Below are positions 21,201 to 32,696 of a DNA stretch of 64,000 nt, piece after piece; position 1 is the first letter of the stretch; each line of letters starts with the position of its first letter. Both the position numbers and the translations under genes were made by a program. This DNA is from Mortierella alpina (lineage: Eukaryota > Mortierellomycota > Mortierellomycetes > Mortierellales > Mortierellaceae): positions 3,968,001 to 4,032,000 of the forward strand of contig JANATF010000001.1 in assembly GCA_029449245.1 (NCBI GenBank). The letters are read 5' to 3'. The notes beneath the pieces are model-generated. The model saw only the letters and a list, made by a program, of their open reading frames with translations. It did no database searches and was not told the DNA's origin.

Positions 21201-23457
21201 GCACATGACGGGTACAGCGCGGTGGATGAGATAAACAAAGCGGAGGGCGTCCGCATAGTATCGCTGCTGGAGAGTCTTGGTGATGTATTCCTTGGATGAT
21301 TGCAATTCCAAGAGCTCCTCGTCTGTAGGGAGCGAGATATCCTTGTCCTCCTCCTCCACGTCGTCCTCGGCTGCAGGCTCAGCTCCATCGACCTCCATGC
21401 CACCCTCTTGGTCCGAAGAGGGGTTCAGGGCACCTTTCCTCCGAGAAGGCTTGGTGATCATGGCCTTCAAATCATCTGTCACTTCCCTGTAGTGCGTTTC
21501 CCACTCGTCAAGGTCGAGTTCTCCTCCATGCATAGAGTAGGGGTGTGTCTCAATCACCCGAACAAGGGTCTTGATAGCCTGTTTACGAGACCAAAAACTC
21601 TTGTCCGAGAGTCGGCCAATCACCAGCTCAGTGAGACGCTGTCGGCGCTTGGGGAACTTGCGGAGATCGCAGAGAGTGGCAACAATCTGAAGAAGCTTGG
21701 TGCGGACATAGGAGCTGTTGTCCATGAAACGTTCCTCCAAGATGTCGAAAAATCCATCAATCTGGTTTTTGACTTGGTCCGTTTGTTCGACTTCAGCGAG
21801 GTACGCGATCAAGTTTCCGATTACTTCTACAATAGCTTGTCGCATGTTATAGGACTGACAAAGATGGGCGGGTATAAGCGACTAGAAACCTGAATAATAG
21901 CCATGACGACCTTGAAAAAAAAAAGAGTCTTACCTCGCCATCAAGGTGTTCAATCAAAAGACCCATCTGCTTCAGGACAGCCTTTGGCGACAATTCAGAG
22001 AGTTTCACCAAAAACTTTGAGAAGGCACGCGGTACACTGAGGTCCTTGACACTGTCGTCAAACTCTTTGGAACTGACATCCCTGAGGATACTGTCTGCAA
22101 GTTGTGGAAAGTCGTAGTCGTTGATCAGCATCTCCAAAAGTTCTGCCATCGGTTCCGGTGTGTGCTCCCAGTACTGTAGATTCTGAAGAATAGTTGTCCT
22201 TGCACCTAAGTTTTAAAACATAAGACACTATGAGCCAAACATGCACTCTCACGACGCCGACGGTTGAAAAGCGACATCATATTGTCCAGGGAGTGTAGAC
22301 TCTATCCACTCACCAAACTCGTGGTTGTGTTTCTTGATGCAGATACACAACACCTTGTACACGCGTTGTTTGAGAACAGCAACCTTGACATTCTCCTTGT
22401 TCTCCAAGATCTGATAGGCAGGTTTGAAGAACAAGCTGAGAAAACTCTCCTTCTCGTGCGTCGCAGTCCATATCTTTGAGAGTGGTAAATCCGCACATCT
22501 GCACATCAGGTCCATAGCTCTTTGCTTCTCTGCCGTCCATGTGATAATTCCCTCCTCGGTTCCTTCTGCGTCTCGGGCTGACCGTGATCCTTTGCCTCGC
22601 TATTTTTTGAGTCAACCAGCAACGCCGTGGTCAGTGAATATTCGAAGCATCACCTTTGAAGAGCGAATGGCGATTTCAGTCATATTAAACGAACCGTGGG
22701 TTTCCCGGTCTTGTCTACTGCTGCCGCTCGAGAGGTCGCCCTTTGCTCTATGATGCTGATGACCCAAAAGATCAAAAAGCCGTACATCTCCAACGGCTCT
22801 CTATGGTGCATGTAGACATCTTGATCGTTGATTTCCAAATCTTGTGCTGTGGACAGGATTTCCGCGTTGAATCCTATTGCGAGACGAAAATCAGATATTC
22901 GGGAGGGGGGTTTTTTTTAGCAAGTGCTTTTCAGGTTGGTCCAGTTCCTTGTCTACATAGCATAAAGTTGCTCCTGACCTGAGAGGATGATATCCCACAC
23001 TTTGGTTGCAGTCGTCTTTTTCAAGAGTATGAAGTGTCTGTTTGAAATGAAAAAAAAGATGAGAAGCATATTAGTTCTCTATGGGAGGCAATGGGAGGCA
23101 ATGGGGGGTTGTTTGGTAAGGGTCCAATGGCCAAAAAAGACGCATACTTGATGAAACTCCGGATTTGGTCAAACAGCGCGCCATCTGTAATGTTGCCGGA
23201 AGCTTCCTGAATAGTATCGACAATTCCTACGTGCAAAAAAGGCACCAAAGAGTAACGCCAAGCATTAGGAGTCCCTTCTGCGAAGCATGGTGCTAGACTG
23301 GCCGAGATGAGAGGTTTGGATGTGTATTGTGTGTACCGTTGAGGATGCTGTCCAAAGTCTTTTGATTCTCTCCCTCGATGGTGATTTCCCTGGGGATGTG
23401 GACTGACTCCTGCTGCACATTGTTAAGCTCCTCGTCCAGTTCAAAATGGCTCGGCAT
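18234..23457 (-). CDS. condensin complex subunit 1 (Ycs4/Cnd1/CAP-D2), 11 exons, 1403 aa
   Basis: Exons on minus: 23457-23337, 23226-23148, 23037-22979, 22873-22695, 22596-22314, 22205-21934, 21854-21111, 21005-20392, 20307-19788, 19679-18966, 18860-18234. Phases agree throughout. The protein is an all-helical HEAT-repeat subunit. The most recognisable part is the C-terminal condensin domain: TIRSNIIIALGDMAVCFNNL, KKNTLMVLTHLILNGMVKVK, DLARLFFTELSSKDN. The tail (about residue 1200 on) is basic then acidic with RGRGS-like motifs. Length is close to the human protein (1401 aa). It organises mitotic chromosomes with Smc2/Smc4. The exon 4/5 junction is the weakest: the acceptor at 22597 was chosen over one 4 nt upstream to keep phase. 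The N-terminus starting MPSHFELDEEL is supported by its own open exon. Confidence 0.92.
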
Positions 23458-24121
23458 CTCTGGAAGACAGACACTCGTGTGCGGGCGGGCTGGCTTTAAC
23501 GAGCGGACGAATGGGTTTGAGGTGGCGTGTGTGGTGGGTGGAGCAGAAGCAACCGCGAGGCAGGGACGCGCTCTTTTTTGTTTAGTGGCGTGCAATCTGT
23601 ACGTTGTACGTAGTAGTTGCACCCTTAATACCCGATTTTTTTTTGGTCAAAAGCTCAAGAGAAAAAAAAACAAACAGATCCTTCTCTCTTCCTCCTCCTC
23701 CCCCTCCCTTCCCTTCCTTACCCTTTGCCCCTCCCACTCCTCCCTCCCTTTCCTGTCATCTTGCATCTGTCCATCACTCGTTTTCCGTTATTGGTTCCTC
23801 ACCCGTTTGTAGTGCCTTCCTTATGAATAAACCACCTGCATTTCTGTCGTCTCCTTGTGTTTGAATGGATAGTAATAGTCGAGTATTGTGTTTCCGTGTG
23901 AGTTTCTTTGAACATCCTCTCCCCCCCTCCCTTCCCCAGCTATGATGATCACAATAGAGTCAAGCACTGAATACCCGGCCGCCATCGTGCGACGTCGGAT
24001 GGATGTACAACTTTATTAATTCTGAGCGCCCAACCCCCTTCCCTTCACTTGTGTGTATGATCCAGATCGAATCAATAAATGAGTATGTGTATTTACAAAA
24101 AAAAGCTCTGGTTTGAATGCG
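23458..24121. promoter_or_regulatory. condensin gene promoter and 3' flank of the next minus-strand gene
   Basis: About 660 bp with a pyrimidine-rich stretch (about 23680-23760, CCTCC/CCTTCC runs). No gene seen; small ORFs here are low-complexity. Confidence 0.5.
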
Positions 24122-25823
24122 CTACTTTTGAGATGCATGACGCCGCTCCAAGATGGCTCGCATGGCCGTGTCCTTGGATGATATGAGCTTTGCAGAATGG
24201 CGATAGGATGGATTGACCTTGTGGTGTGGGAACTTACTCTGGAGCTGATCAATCCAAAATGAAGCTTCACGGCTGTAGGAGTGGATGAGGTCGGGGCAGA
24301 CGCATACGAGGGACACCATGTAGACGCAGTCGATTGTCTGAGGCGCCGTGGGGGGTATTGATAAAGTGAAAGGTGTTGGTTTTTCATTATGGATCCAAAA
24401 ATAACGTGCAGTGGCGGTAATGAGTTGGCTTCTCTTGCCACTCACCTGGCAAAAGTGCTCTGGACGCAGGTCCTCCGCCTTGAGACTTCCCATTGCCTGC
24501 TTAGCGTATATAAGAGCTGTCGAAACAATTGATGTTGGCAACGTTGTTTTGCTTTATCCATTGTGAAAACAGTTCATGAGTTACCTGCAATAGATGCTTG
24601 CCGCTTCTCCAGAAACATTCGACTGGGCTTTGGAGGTGCCACGAGAGACTCCTGCGGTTGTCCATGGATCCAGAACGCGTACTCGAGATGGATCCTGGAG
24701 ATTCGCATCAGATACGGTCCACATTTCTTCTTGTTCTCTCGTATAGCCCCGATCAACAACTGCACAGTATGTTGCACCCAGGTTTGCCGTGAGTAAAATT
24801 CGTCCAAACGTCGTACATATGACTCTGCAATGGTTGCCATTTTGCTCCATTCCAAGTCCAAGAAGGGCTCCGCTGTGGTTCCGCTGTGATCTGGATAGTG
24901 CTTGATGCCCTGATAGAATGATCGCAGCGCTCGTGTAGCCAGCTGATCTGCGTCCTCAAGGAGTTGGCCAGCTGTCGGCGATCCTGTCAAGTGGTCCGTC
25001 TTGCAAATTTCCTCGACAACTTCAATAGTCTACTGCCAGAATTGAGAATTGGGTCTCTTAGCAGAACAGAGAAGATGGAGGTGGTGTAGGATGCTGTGCC
25101 ACAGAAGATAGCTAATACCTGTTGCTGAAGAATGTAGCTGATCAAGGTCTGATATCGCCAATGTCTGTCCTCTGCGCCCTCCAGCCTGAGAGTCCTCCGC
25201 AATAGTGCATGGCCCTTTTGAGCAAGAACTAAAGCCATGCTCAAGTACTTTCGAACTTTTTCAGAACCTAATACCCTCACCTGGAAAGACGTAGCTAATT
25301 CATAAAGACACATCGATCGCAAAATATAGTAATCAGACTCGAGGGACACGGGCTCTTGCCACTCCTCCACAAGAGCAGTAATATAGTCCGTATCCCAGTC
25401 CGGAGCAGCAGTGTATTCGCCATCACGCTGGTCTGGCGGCCTGCCTGCACGCACTAAGGAGAAACCATAGGGAGTTAAACTCAGCGCAAGGGTGCTGTTA
25501 GGGAGGACTCTGTCGTGTGCTGCCTACATACCGATCGCACGCTGAAGCGTCTGCATGTCCTGCTGGACGATGCCGGCAATCCCCGCAAGAGCGGTATGTT
25601 CACGATGGCTCAAGCGGTAGGGGACGATGCTAGTGGTCGGCGCTGACATGGTTCTCTGGATTTCCTCCTGAAAGTGCTGAATGTGCTCTTGAATCTCAAT
25701 CTCTTCCTCTGAAGGTTCTAACGACGAATGCACACCTTGAGCGGCGAGTGAAGTGTCGCCATAGTTGAGGCAGTTTGGAGAACTTTCTCGGACAGCCTTG
25801 GTTTCCGGCAATCGTCCACGCAT
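24122..25823 (-). CDS. unrecognised helical protein, 5 exons, 452 aa
   Basis: Exons on minus: 25823-25532, 25453-25119, 25029-24585, 24516-24446 and 24337-24122. All phases agree and each junction has a good donor and acceptor, so the gene is real although I do not know its family. The N-terminal ~70 residues are polar with an acidic helix (EEEIEIQEHIQHFQEEIQ). The rest is leucine-, alanine- and aromatic-rich and helical in character, with segments such as YLSMALVLAQKGHALLRR and ALIYAKQAMGSL reminiscent of TPR-like helical pairs. There is no signal peptide, membrane segment, zinc cluster or catalytic motif. A role as an adaptor or complex subunit is possible but unproven. It is transcribed towards the condensin gene, with 660 bp between them. 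Confidence 0.75.
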
Positions 25824-27019
25824 GGCGCATGAATTGCGGTGAGTGGGTTCGAACGTGAAAGTTCACGGCAGCCTTGTTTGGTGGCTCAGTTGAAGTTGCC
25901 ACCAACTTGCAGCGGGGCTGTGCTTGGACCAATCAACGTGGTGACCCAGATCCGCACACCCCAAAGAGGTGGAATGACTTCCATTTCGGGCACACACTTG
26001 GCGAGCACACACAGAGATAACGACGCAATGCGAACAAGCTTTGCACTCCAGCGAGTGGTCGCCTCGGGAGACCTAAAGCAGCGACCTTTCCAAATGACGC
26101 CTGCTGCGATCCTGAGCATGGCCGAGGGCAAGTTCATTTGCGAGGGGATAGAGAACGGAGTCTGTGGGGGGAGGTGAACAGATTGTGCGCGCGGACGTTA
26201 TGCAGAGCTGCTCAGCAGCCCGAGCCCCCGAGCTCCGGTGGGTACGTGGACAGATGGCTGCCCATGGCATCAGGCGTTACAAGTGTTGTTCTTCATCGGC
26301 GGGTCGCAGAGTGGGGGGGGGGGGGGGGCCGTGTATTTTGCTGTATGGGTGTTTGGTTGTCCCGTGAGAACCTGTCCTGTCCAGTTCCCATGATTTTGAT
26401 TGTTAAGCAGTGTGATCGAGGAGTCGACGTTGACCACCCAAGGACGTCCTCGGCAAGCCCTGCCCAGAGCCAGCCCTATGTAAGACGGCGCCGCACCCAG
26501 GCCTTGTCCCCCATCTGTCTTTGCTCCTCCTGTCACCTGTCCACACCCTGCGCCCTTCTGCCCTTGGGATCCTTCGGTGTTTTCTGTTTTCTGTTTTCTG
26601 TCCCTCGGGTCGCTTGTGTCGTTCTCACATCCAGTCCCTCCCAGCGCACTTCCTTGGCCCCCAGTTTTTATTTTTTGACCTCTTGATTTTTTCCAGAACT
26701 TTTTCTTTCTTCTCCACCTTCCACCTGAACCTGCTGCAACGCCCACGGTGCACTTGCCCCTTTCGCTTTGCCTGTCTCTCCCTTTCCCTCCTGCCTCACT
26801 CTGCCTCACTCTGCCTCACTCGTCCTACTTTGCTTCTCGTGCTCGTCACTAAAGCCTACAGTAGTAAGCGGATCCACCCCCTCCCCCTGGCCAAACGCGC
26901 ACAACCGGATTACCTGGGTCCATCACTTCCATTGAGGACAGCAGCCAGCAAAAGCCAATTTTCATCTCGTCCTACTGCCGTTGCATCCCATCGTAATCTT
27001 CTTCGAACAGAGCCGCATA
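25824..27019. promoter_or_regulatory. divergent promoter region (unknown gene - / CRM1 +)
   Basis: 1.2 kb between two divergently transcribed genes. It contains a G16 tract (26313-26328), TTTTCTG repeats near 26580-26600, and a CT-rich stretch with three CTGCCTCACT units (about 26790-26820) leading to the CRM1 leader. No coding exon is recognisable. Confidence 0.6.
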
Positions 27020-30000
27020 ATGGAGGTAAAATCTAGAGCTGTGTAGGCCACTATGCTCAATTGTGCTCCCTGGAAGAGTTCGTTCCCTTCCGAAGCATAA
27101 TCTTCAAAAGGCGCCCTTGCCCTCCCATACTCGAACAGCCATTCTACTGTTCATGTCGCGGTCATAGTAGCTGTGATTGACTTGCTCTCATGTCCTGCAC
27201 CTACTTTCCAATAGGCTATCCTTGATTTTAGTCGCGAGCTTGACGTGGACCTGCTGGACCGGGTGGTGCAGGCCTTCTTTGGTGGCACCGGACCTGACGT
27301 AAGTGACCGCCAATTTATGGGGTATCTTGGTGGGCGCATAATCGTAGCCGCCTCCTTGCAACAGCCTATCGTCCACGGCACACGCTACCCAAGAGTCTGC
27401 AGCATCGTACGATGAACGAGCAGTCAAATTAACGTCCCAAGACAATTTTGTCTGTCTTTTTGTACGGGAATGCCATGAATAGCACGCACTCGCACAGCAG
27501 ATCCTCACACAGTTCCAGGAGCATCCGGATGCGTGGAGGCGTGTTGACACCATCCTCGAAAACTCAAAGGTTTCGAACACAAAGGTATTCTTACCGCGCA
27601 GTGATTTGATAGCCGCACTGTACGAAGAGAGCGCCGTTCCAGACGCCACAAATGTATCAAGAACGATCGATAACTCAAACAACACTTTTTACTTTGTTTG
27701 CATTGATAGTTCCTGGCGCTGACGGTCCTGGAGAAGCTTGTACAGACAAGGTGGAAGATGCTGCCTTCAGATCAGTGTCATGGTATTTTTCAAGGACTGT
27801 TGCTGTCTTGAGTTTAAATGGCTCATGGAGGCTTTCAACAGCTTATTTTGACACGATTTCCGTTTCTTCATGTTCAGGGATCCGCAACTTCACCGTGGGC
27901 CTTATTGTCAAGCTCTCTTCGGATGAGGCGACCCTGGTTCGAGAAAAAACCCTGCTCAACAAGCTCAATTTGGTTTTGGTCCAGGTATGCGAGAAAGACT
28001 CCAAATGACCATGGTCCTCCACAATGACGCGTTTGCATCTTGAGATACCTCCGATATTGAAAACCGTGAAACGCGACTTGATGGTATCTTAGATCTTGAA
28101 GCAAGAATGGCCGCACAACTGGCCAGGGTTCATCCCAGAGATCGTGAGTTCAAGCAAGTCCAATCTCTCGTTGTGCGAGAACAACATGGTTATCTTAAAG
28201 CTATTGAGGTACGTGATTCATTTTTTTTTCTATCGGCCGCTTTTTATGGTATTGTATGTGCAGGTTTGTAGCCTAACGTTTCGTCATTTCGTTCATTTCA
28301 TGGCCATATAGCGAGGAGATCTTTGACTACTCTGCGGAGCAAATGACGCAGGTCAAGACGAAAAACCTTAAAAATTCAATGTGTGGCGAGTTTTCTGAAA
28401 TCTTTCAGCTCTGCAGTGAAGTCCTCCAGAAGGCGAACAAGCCTAGTCTGATCAAGGCGACGCTCAACACCTTGCTTCGGTTCCTCAACTGGATCCCGCT
28501 CGGCTATATTTTTGAGACCAACCTTGTTGAGAATCTCCGGTTGAGAGTAAGTCTGATGGTCATTGGAAAAGGGAGGATAGTTCTCATGCTGGTAAACGTT
28601 ATATTAATAACATCTGTATCCTTTCGAATACGACGACCCCAGTTCCTGGATGTTCCTCAATTCAGGAATGTAACGCTGCGGTGCCTTACTGAAATCGGCA
28701 GTCTCGCAGTGTCGCCCGAGTACAACGAGAAGTTTGTCATTCTGTTCAACATCGTCATGACCTCCGTTGTCAAGACTATCCCTCTCAGCGGAGGTAGGTT
28801 TCCCAAAAAGATACTGTGAGTCTTATGGCAGCGTGCGAAATTCGACTGCTAACTATCAAACGGGAATGTTTTATAGATATCGCGTCCATGTATGAGAGCG
28901 CCAATGACGACGAGCAGCAATACATCCAGAGCGTAGCACTGTTTTTGACGGGCTTCCTTGGAATTCATCTGCGGGTAGGTTGTTTTTGCACCCTGTCTTC
29001 TGTTTCCATATCACGTCTGTGCATCACAGCAAGCAAGATATATTAAGAGTTTTCTTTCAACCATTCCTTAGCTTGTAGAGAACCCTGAGAACAAGGAAGT
29101 GCTCCAAGTGGCCCACGAGTATCTGCTAAAGATCTCGGAGGTCGAAGAGCGAGAGATCTTCAAGATTTGTCTGGAGTATTGGACCAAGTTGGTTGCGGAG
29201 CTGTATGAAGAAGGACAGAGCCTACACACGATGGAGTTACCGCTGTTAAACCTTGGCAGATCAGGCATGGGACAGTCTTTGAAAGGTGAAAGTCGCAGCC
29301 GGACATACTACACAACTGTCCTTTCAAGGCTACGTGTTGTAATGATTGAACATATGGTCAAGCCCGAGGAGGTATGCTCTTGCTTTTGACTAAGCCTGAG
29401 GTTTTAGGATCATCAACCAGAGCGTGCTAACCATCCAATCCCTTTACATTACTGGACATTAATATCTAGGTGTTGGTTGTAGAGAATGATGAGGGAGAAA
29501 TCGTTCGGGAAGTTCTGAAGGAGAGCGATACCATTACTCTTTACAAGAGCATGCGCGAGGTTCTTGTGTACCTGACACATCTGGACTGCGCCAACACGGA
29601 GCAGATCATGACAGAGAAGCTGATGAGGCAAATGGACGGATCAGAATGGGGTTGGACGAAACTGAACCAGCTCTGCTGGGCTATCGGATCTATCTCTGGC
29701 GCCATGAGTATGTTGCAATCGCACAGTATTTTGCTCCTGGGGTCAGCGATTCTTCGGCAACTAATATTTGGCATGATGTTCAACATATTTAGATGAAGAG
29801 GTGGAGAAGCGGTTCTTGGTCACAGTCATCAAAGAGCTTCTAGAGTTGTGTGCCATCAAGTCGGGCAAAGACAACAAAGCCGTTGTCGCCTCCAACATCA
29901 TGTACATTGTCGGACAGTATCCCCGATTCTTGAAGGCGCACTGGAAGTTTCTGAAGACTGTTGTCAACAAGCTGTTTGAGTTTATGCATGAGTCCCATGA

Positions 30001-32029
30001 TGGAGTCCAGGACATGGCTTGCGACACCTTCATCAAAATCTCCCAAAAGTGCAGACGCCACTTTGTGCTCCAGCAGTCGCAAGAGTCCATACCATTCATC
30101 GACGAGATCCTGGTGACACTGGACAGAATTACAAGCGACCTCTCGCCTGCGCAGGTATGCTTGCAGAATGAGTGTCCCAAAGCGGGTGTGTTGTCTTTCG
30201 AGCAGGTGGTAACCTTCTCTCGATCTATATGTTCATACTAGATCCATACATTTTATGAGGCTTTGGGCTACATGATATCAGCCCAGCCCAACCGATCGGC
30301 ACAGGAAAGGCTGATTGAAAATGCGATGTATTCACCAAACCATTACGTACGTTATTACTGCTGCGCGATCAATCTTGGGGTATTGATGATCATATGTCTA
30401 AGTAGTTCTCTCATGGATCTTGCACGTTTCTAGTGGGATCAGATCATGGAACAAGCCAAGGTCAATGTGAGTAGCTTGGACAACACGGAGAACCTCAAGA
30501 TTCTTGCGAGCGTCTTGAAGACAAACGTCTCGGCATGCGGTTCGATTGGGTCGGGATTTCTGTCACAATTGGGGCGTATCTATCTGGACCTTCTTGCAGT
30601 ATACAAGGCTGTCAGTCAGCTCATCTCCGAGAGTGTTGTTAAACAAGGACCAGTGGCACTGCGTACTCCTCGTGTTCGTCAAATGCGAACAGTCAAGAAG
30701 GAAGTGCTTCGATTGATTGAGACATACGTTACTAAGGCGGATGACTTGATTGAGGTGACCAAAAACGTCATCCCTGGCGTTCTGGAGGCCGTTTTGGGCG
30801 ATTACCAGCAAAACGTCGAGCCTGCACGCGAGCCTGAAGTGTTGAGTGTGATGAGCGCCATTGTGACGAAACTTGGGGTAAGTGAACAACCCTGATCATG
30901 AGTAGTCTAATAGACGATATAGTACTAATCAGCGCCATCGCATCATGAAAATAGCCCCTGCTTAACCATCAGATCCCCATCATTCTCGAGTCAGTCTTTG
31001 ACGTGACATTGAGTATGATCAACAAGGACTTTACTGAGTACCCCGATCATCGTGTTGGGTTCTTCAAGCTTGTGCGTGCTATCACGCAGTGCTGCTTCCC
31101 AGGTGTGAACCGCTTTGATCAGTGTTATCGTGAGACTTTATTGTGTCCGTCTTCTAACTCTATCTATGGTGCTGTACCTCATTCTTTGCATTGTCACGTA
31201 GCTGTTATGAAGCTCCCTGCAGAACGACTGAAGCTCATTATCGACAGCGTGGTTTGGGCATTCAAGCACACGATGCGCGACATTGCTGACATGGGATTGA
31301 CGATCTGTCTGGAAATCATCAGCAACTTTGCAGCGGGCGATCCGATCATTGCGAACCAGTTTTTCCAGGTCTATTTCCTCAGTCTGCTGAACGACATCTT
31401 TTATGTCTTGACCGACAACAATCACAAGAGTGGTACGATATAGTGTCTGAAGCCAGGTTGTAATCGTAACAGGTGTTATAGCAACTGCTACACTTTCTTG
31501 TGTACCAACACATCGTTGTCTTTGAAAAATATAGGGTTCAAGCTTCAGAGTCAGGTCCTTGCTCGGATGTTCTTTTTGGTCGAGACTGGAGCCGTGCAGG
31601 CGCCCCTGTCGCCCAAGCAGGTGGTCGAGGGCAAGAGCAATGCCGTGTACTTGAGGGAATATGTTGTGAGCCTTCTTCAAACGGCGTTCCCTCATCTGCT
31701 GCCGTAAGTGACGCTCAGCCCACCGACTGATGATCGTTTTACATTGAAGGCTTGACGACTTAGACTCTATTCCATCTCTTCGTAGATCTCAAATTCAGAC
31801 ATTTACAATGGCGTTGTTTGAGACGAATCGGGATACCAACAAGTTCAAGCTGCACTTGCGGGACTTTTTGATCCAGCTGACCGAGTTTGGCGCGTCGGAC
31901 ACGGAGAAGAACGAGTTGTTCTTAGACGAGAGGGAAGCCGAGCAGGAGGCCAAGCAGAAGCTCGAAAGAGAGGCTGCGTTAAAGATTCCTGGACTTGTCA
32001 AGCCCTCCGAGATGGAAGAAGATGACTAG
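27020..32029 (+). CDS. CRM1: exportin-1 / CRM1, 18 exons, 1059 aa
   Basis: Exons: 27020-27025, 27215-27298, 27498-27584, 27710-27782, 27878-27984, 28093-28208, 28312-28546, 28643-28793, 28877-28974, 29072-29371, 29470-29707, 29793-30154, 30242-30346, 30434-30877, 30973-31102, 31202-31432, 31535-31703, 31786-32029. Phases agree throughout. The product follows Crm1 from end to end: [118 protein letters not shown]. It exports NES cargo with Ran-GTP. The NES-groove cysteine is present (about Cys518, in [15 protein letters not shown]), which predicts leptomycin B sensitivity; S. cerevisiae has Thr there. The first coding exon is only ATGGAG. The C-terminal tail is short and acidic. Confidence 0.95.
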
Positions 32030-32404
32030 AAGAAGAAGCCTGCATACACACCATACACTTTTTCACCAGGCTCTCATGTCATATCCTCAAGCGAGGCAAT
32101 ACTTTGCAACAGACTGGTGCATGACTCCCAACGCGCCATCAATTCACTCTTTTCGTTTTCGTATACTAATAACTGGTTGCAAAATATAATAGCGGACAGT
32201 ACCGTACCAACCCCCCCCCCCTGCCGGAAAAAATGTCAATGGCCCGTTGTGCGCTTTATTTTAGTCTGGTTTGTCCAGCTGGAGCAAAGATGTCCCTATT
32301 TGGACAGTCGTTGTTTGTGTTCTGCGTGCCTGGACTGCACGAAAGGGTCCTCTTGAGAGAACAACAGCCCTGGACGCCCTTTGAGCGGGGTTCAGACCGT
32401 GTGC

Positions 32405-32413
32405 TTATCAGAT
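32405..32413 (-). promoter_or_regulatory. iron-responsive GATA site (ATCTGATAA), distal copy
   Basis: TTATCAGAT on + is the exact reverse complement of ATCTGATAA, which fits the ATCWGATAA consensus bound by fungal iron-regulatory GATA repressors (SreA/Sre1/Sfu1/Fep1 family). It lies about 285 bp upstream of the ferroxidase ATG. Confidence 0.6.
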
Positions 32414-32540
32414 TTTTTTTGTTTCTCTTATCCGCGTTGACTCGGAGAAGGCGCAAGTGGAGGGAAAGAGCGCGACGCCGCTTACAATAGGAATGGAAGA
32501 GGTCGAGGTCGCGCCCAAAGACCACAGTTCAGCCGGGGTC

Positions 32541-32549
32541 TTATCAGAG
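32541..32549 (-). promoter_or_regulatory. iron-responsive GATA-like site, 8 of 9 match
   Basis: TTATCAGAG differs from the reverse complement of ATCTGATAA at one end base and keeps the TGATAA core. It starts 13 bp before a perfect copy, an arrangement that suits two zinc fingers or two protein molecules. Confidence 0.5.
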
Positions 32550-32553
32550 GGTC

Positions 32554-32562
32554 TTATCAGAT
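32554..32562 (-). promoter_or_regulatory. iron-responsive GATA site (ATCTGATAA), proximal copy
   Basis: Exact TTATCAGAT about 135 bp upstream of the ferroxidase start codon. With its near-perfect neighbour it sits where a repressor could act on the core promoter. Confidence 0.6.
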
Positions 32563-32696
32563 TTCTTGACGTCCTTGACGTCCTTGATCCTACACTGTCC
32601 CTCCACATGTCCTTTAAATACGCCACTCTCGACCTGATTACTGTCCCTGTCTGTCGTTTGATCCTGCCGCGCTTCTCTCTTCCATTCACACAAATC

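Larger units (their letters stand above)
32030..32696. promoter_or_regulatory. ferroxidase gene promoter
   Basis: About 670 bp between CRM1 and the ferroxidase, both on +. It carries a C11 run (32211-32221) in the CRM1 3' flank and three GATA-type sites listed separately. No gene seen. Confidence 0.6.

Noticed and set aside
331-32029. Functional cluster of Ran-export genes (RanBP1 and CRM1)
   Set aside because: They are 25 kb apart on opposite strands with unrelated genes between; co-location is most likely chance.
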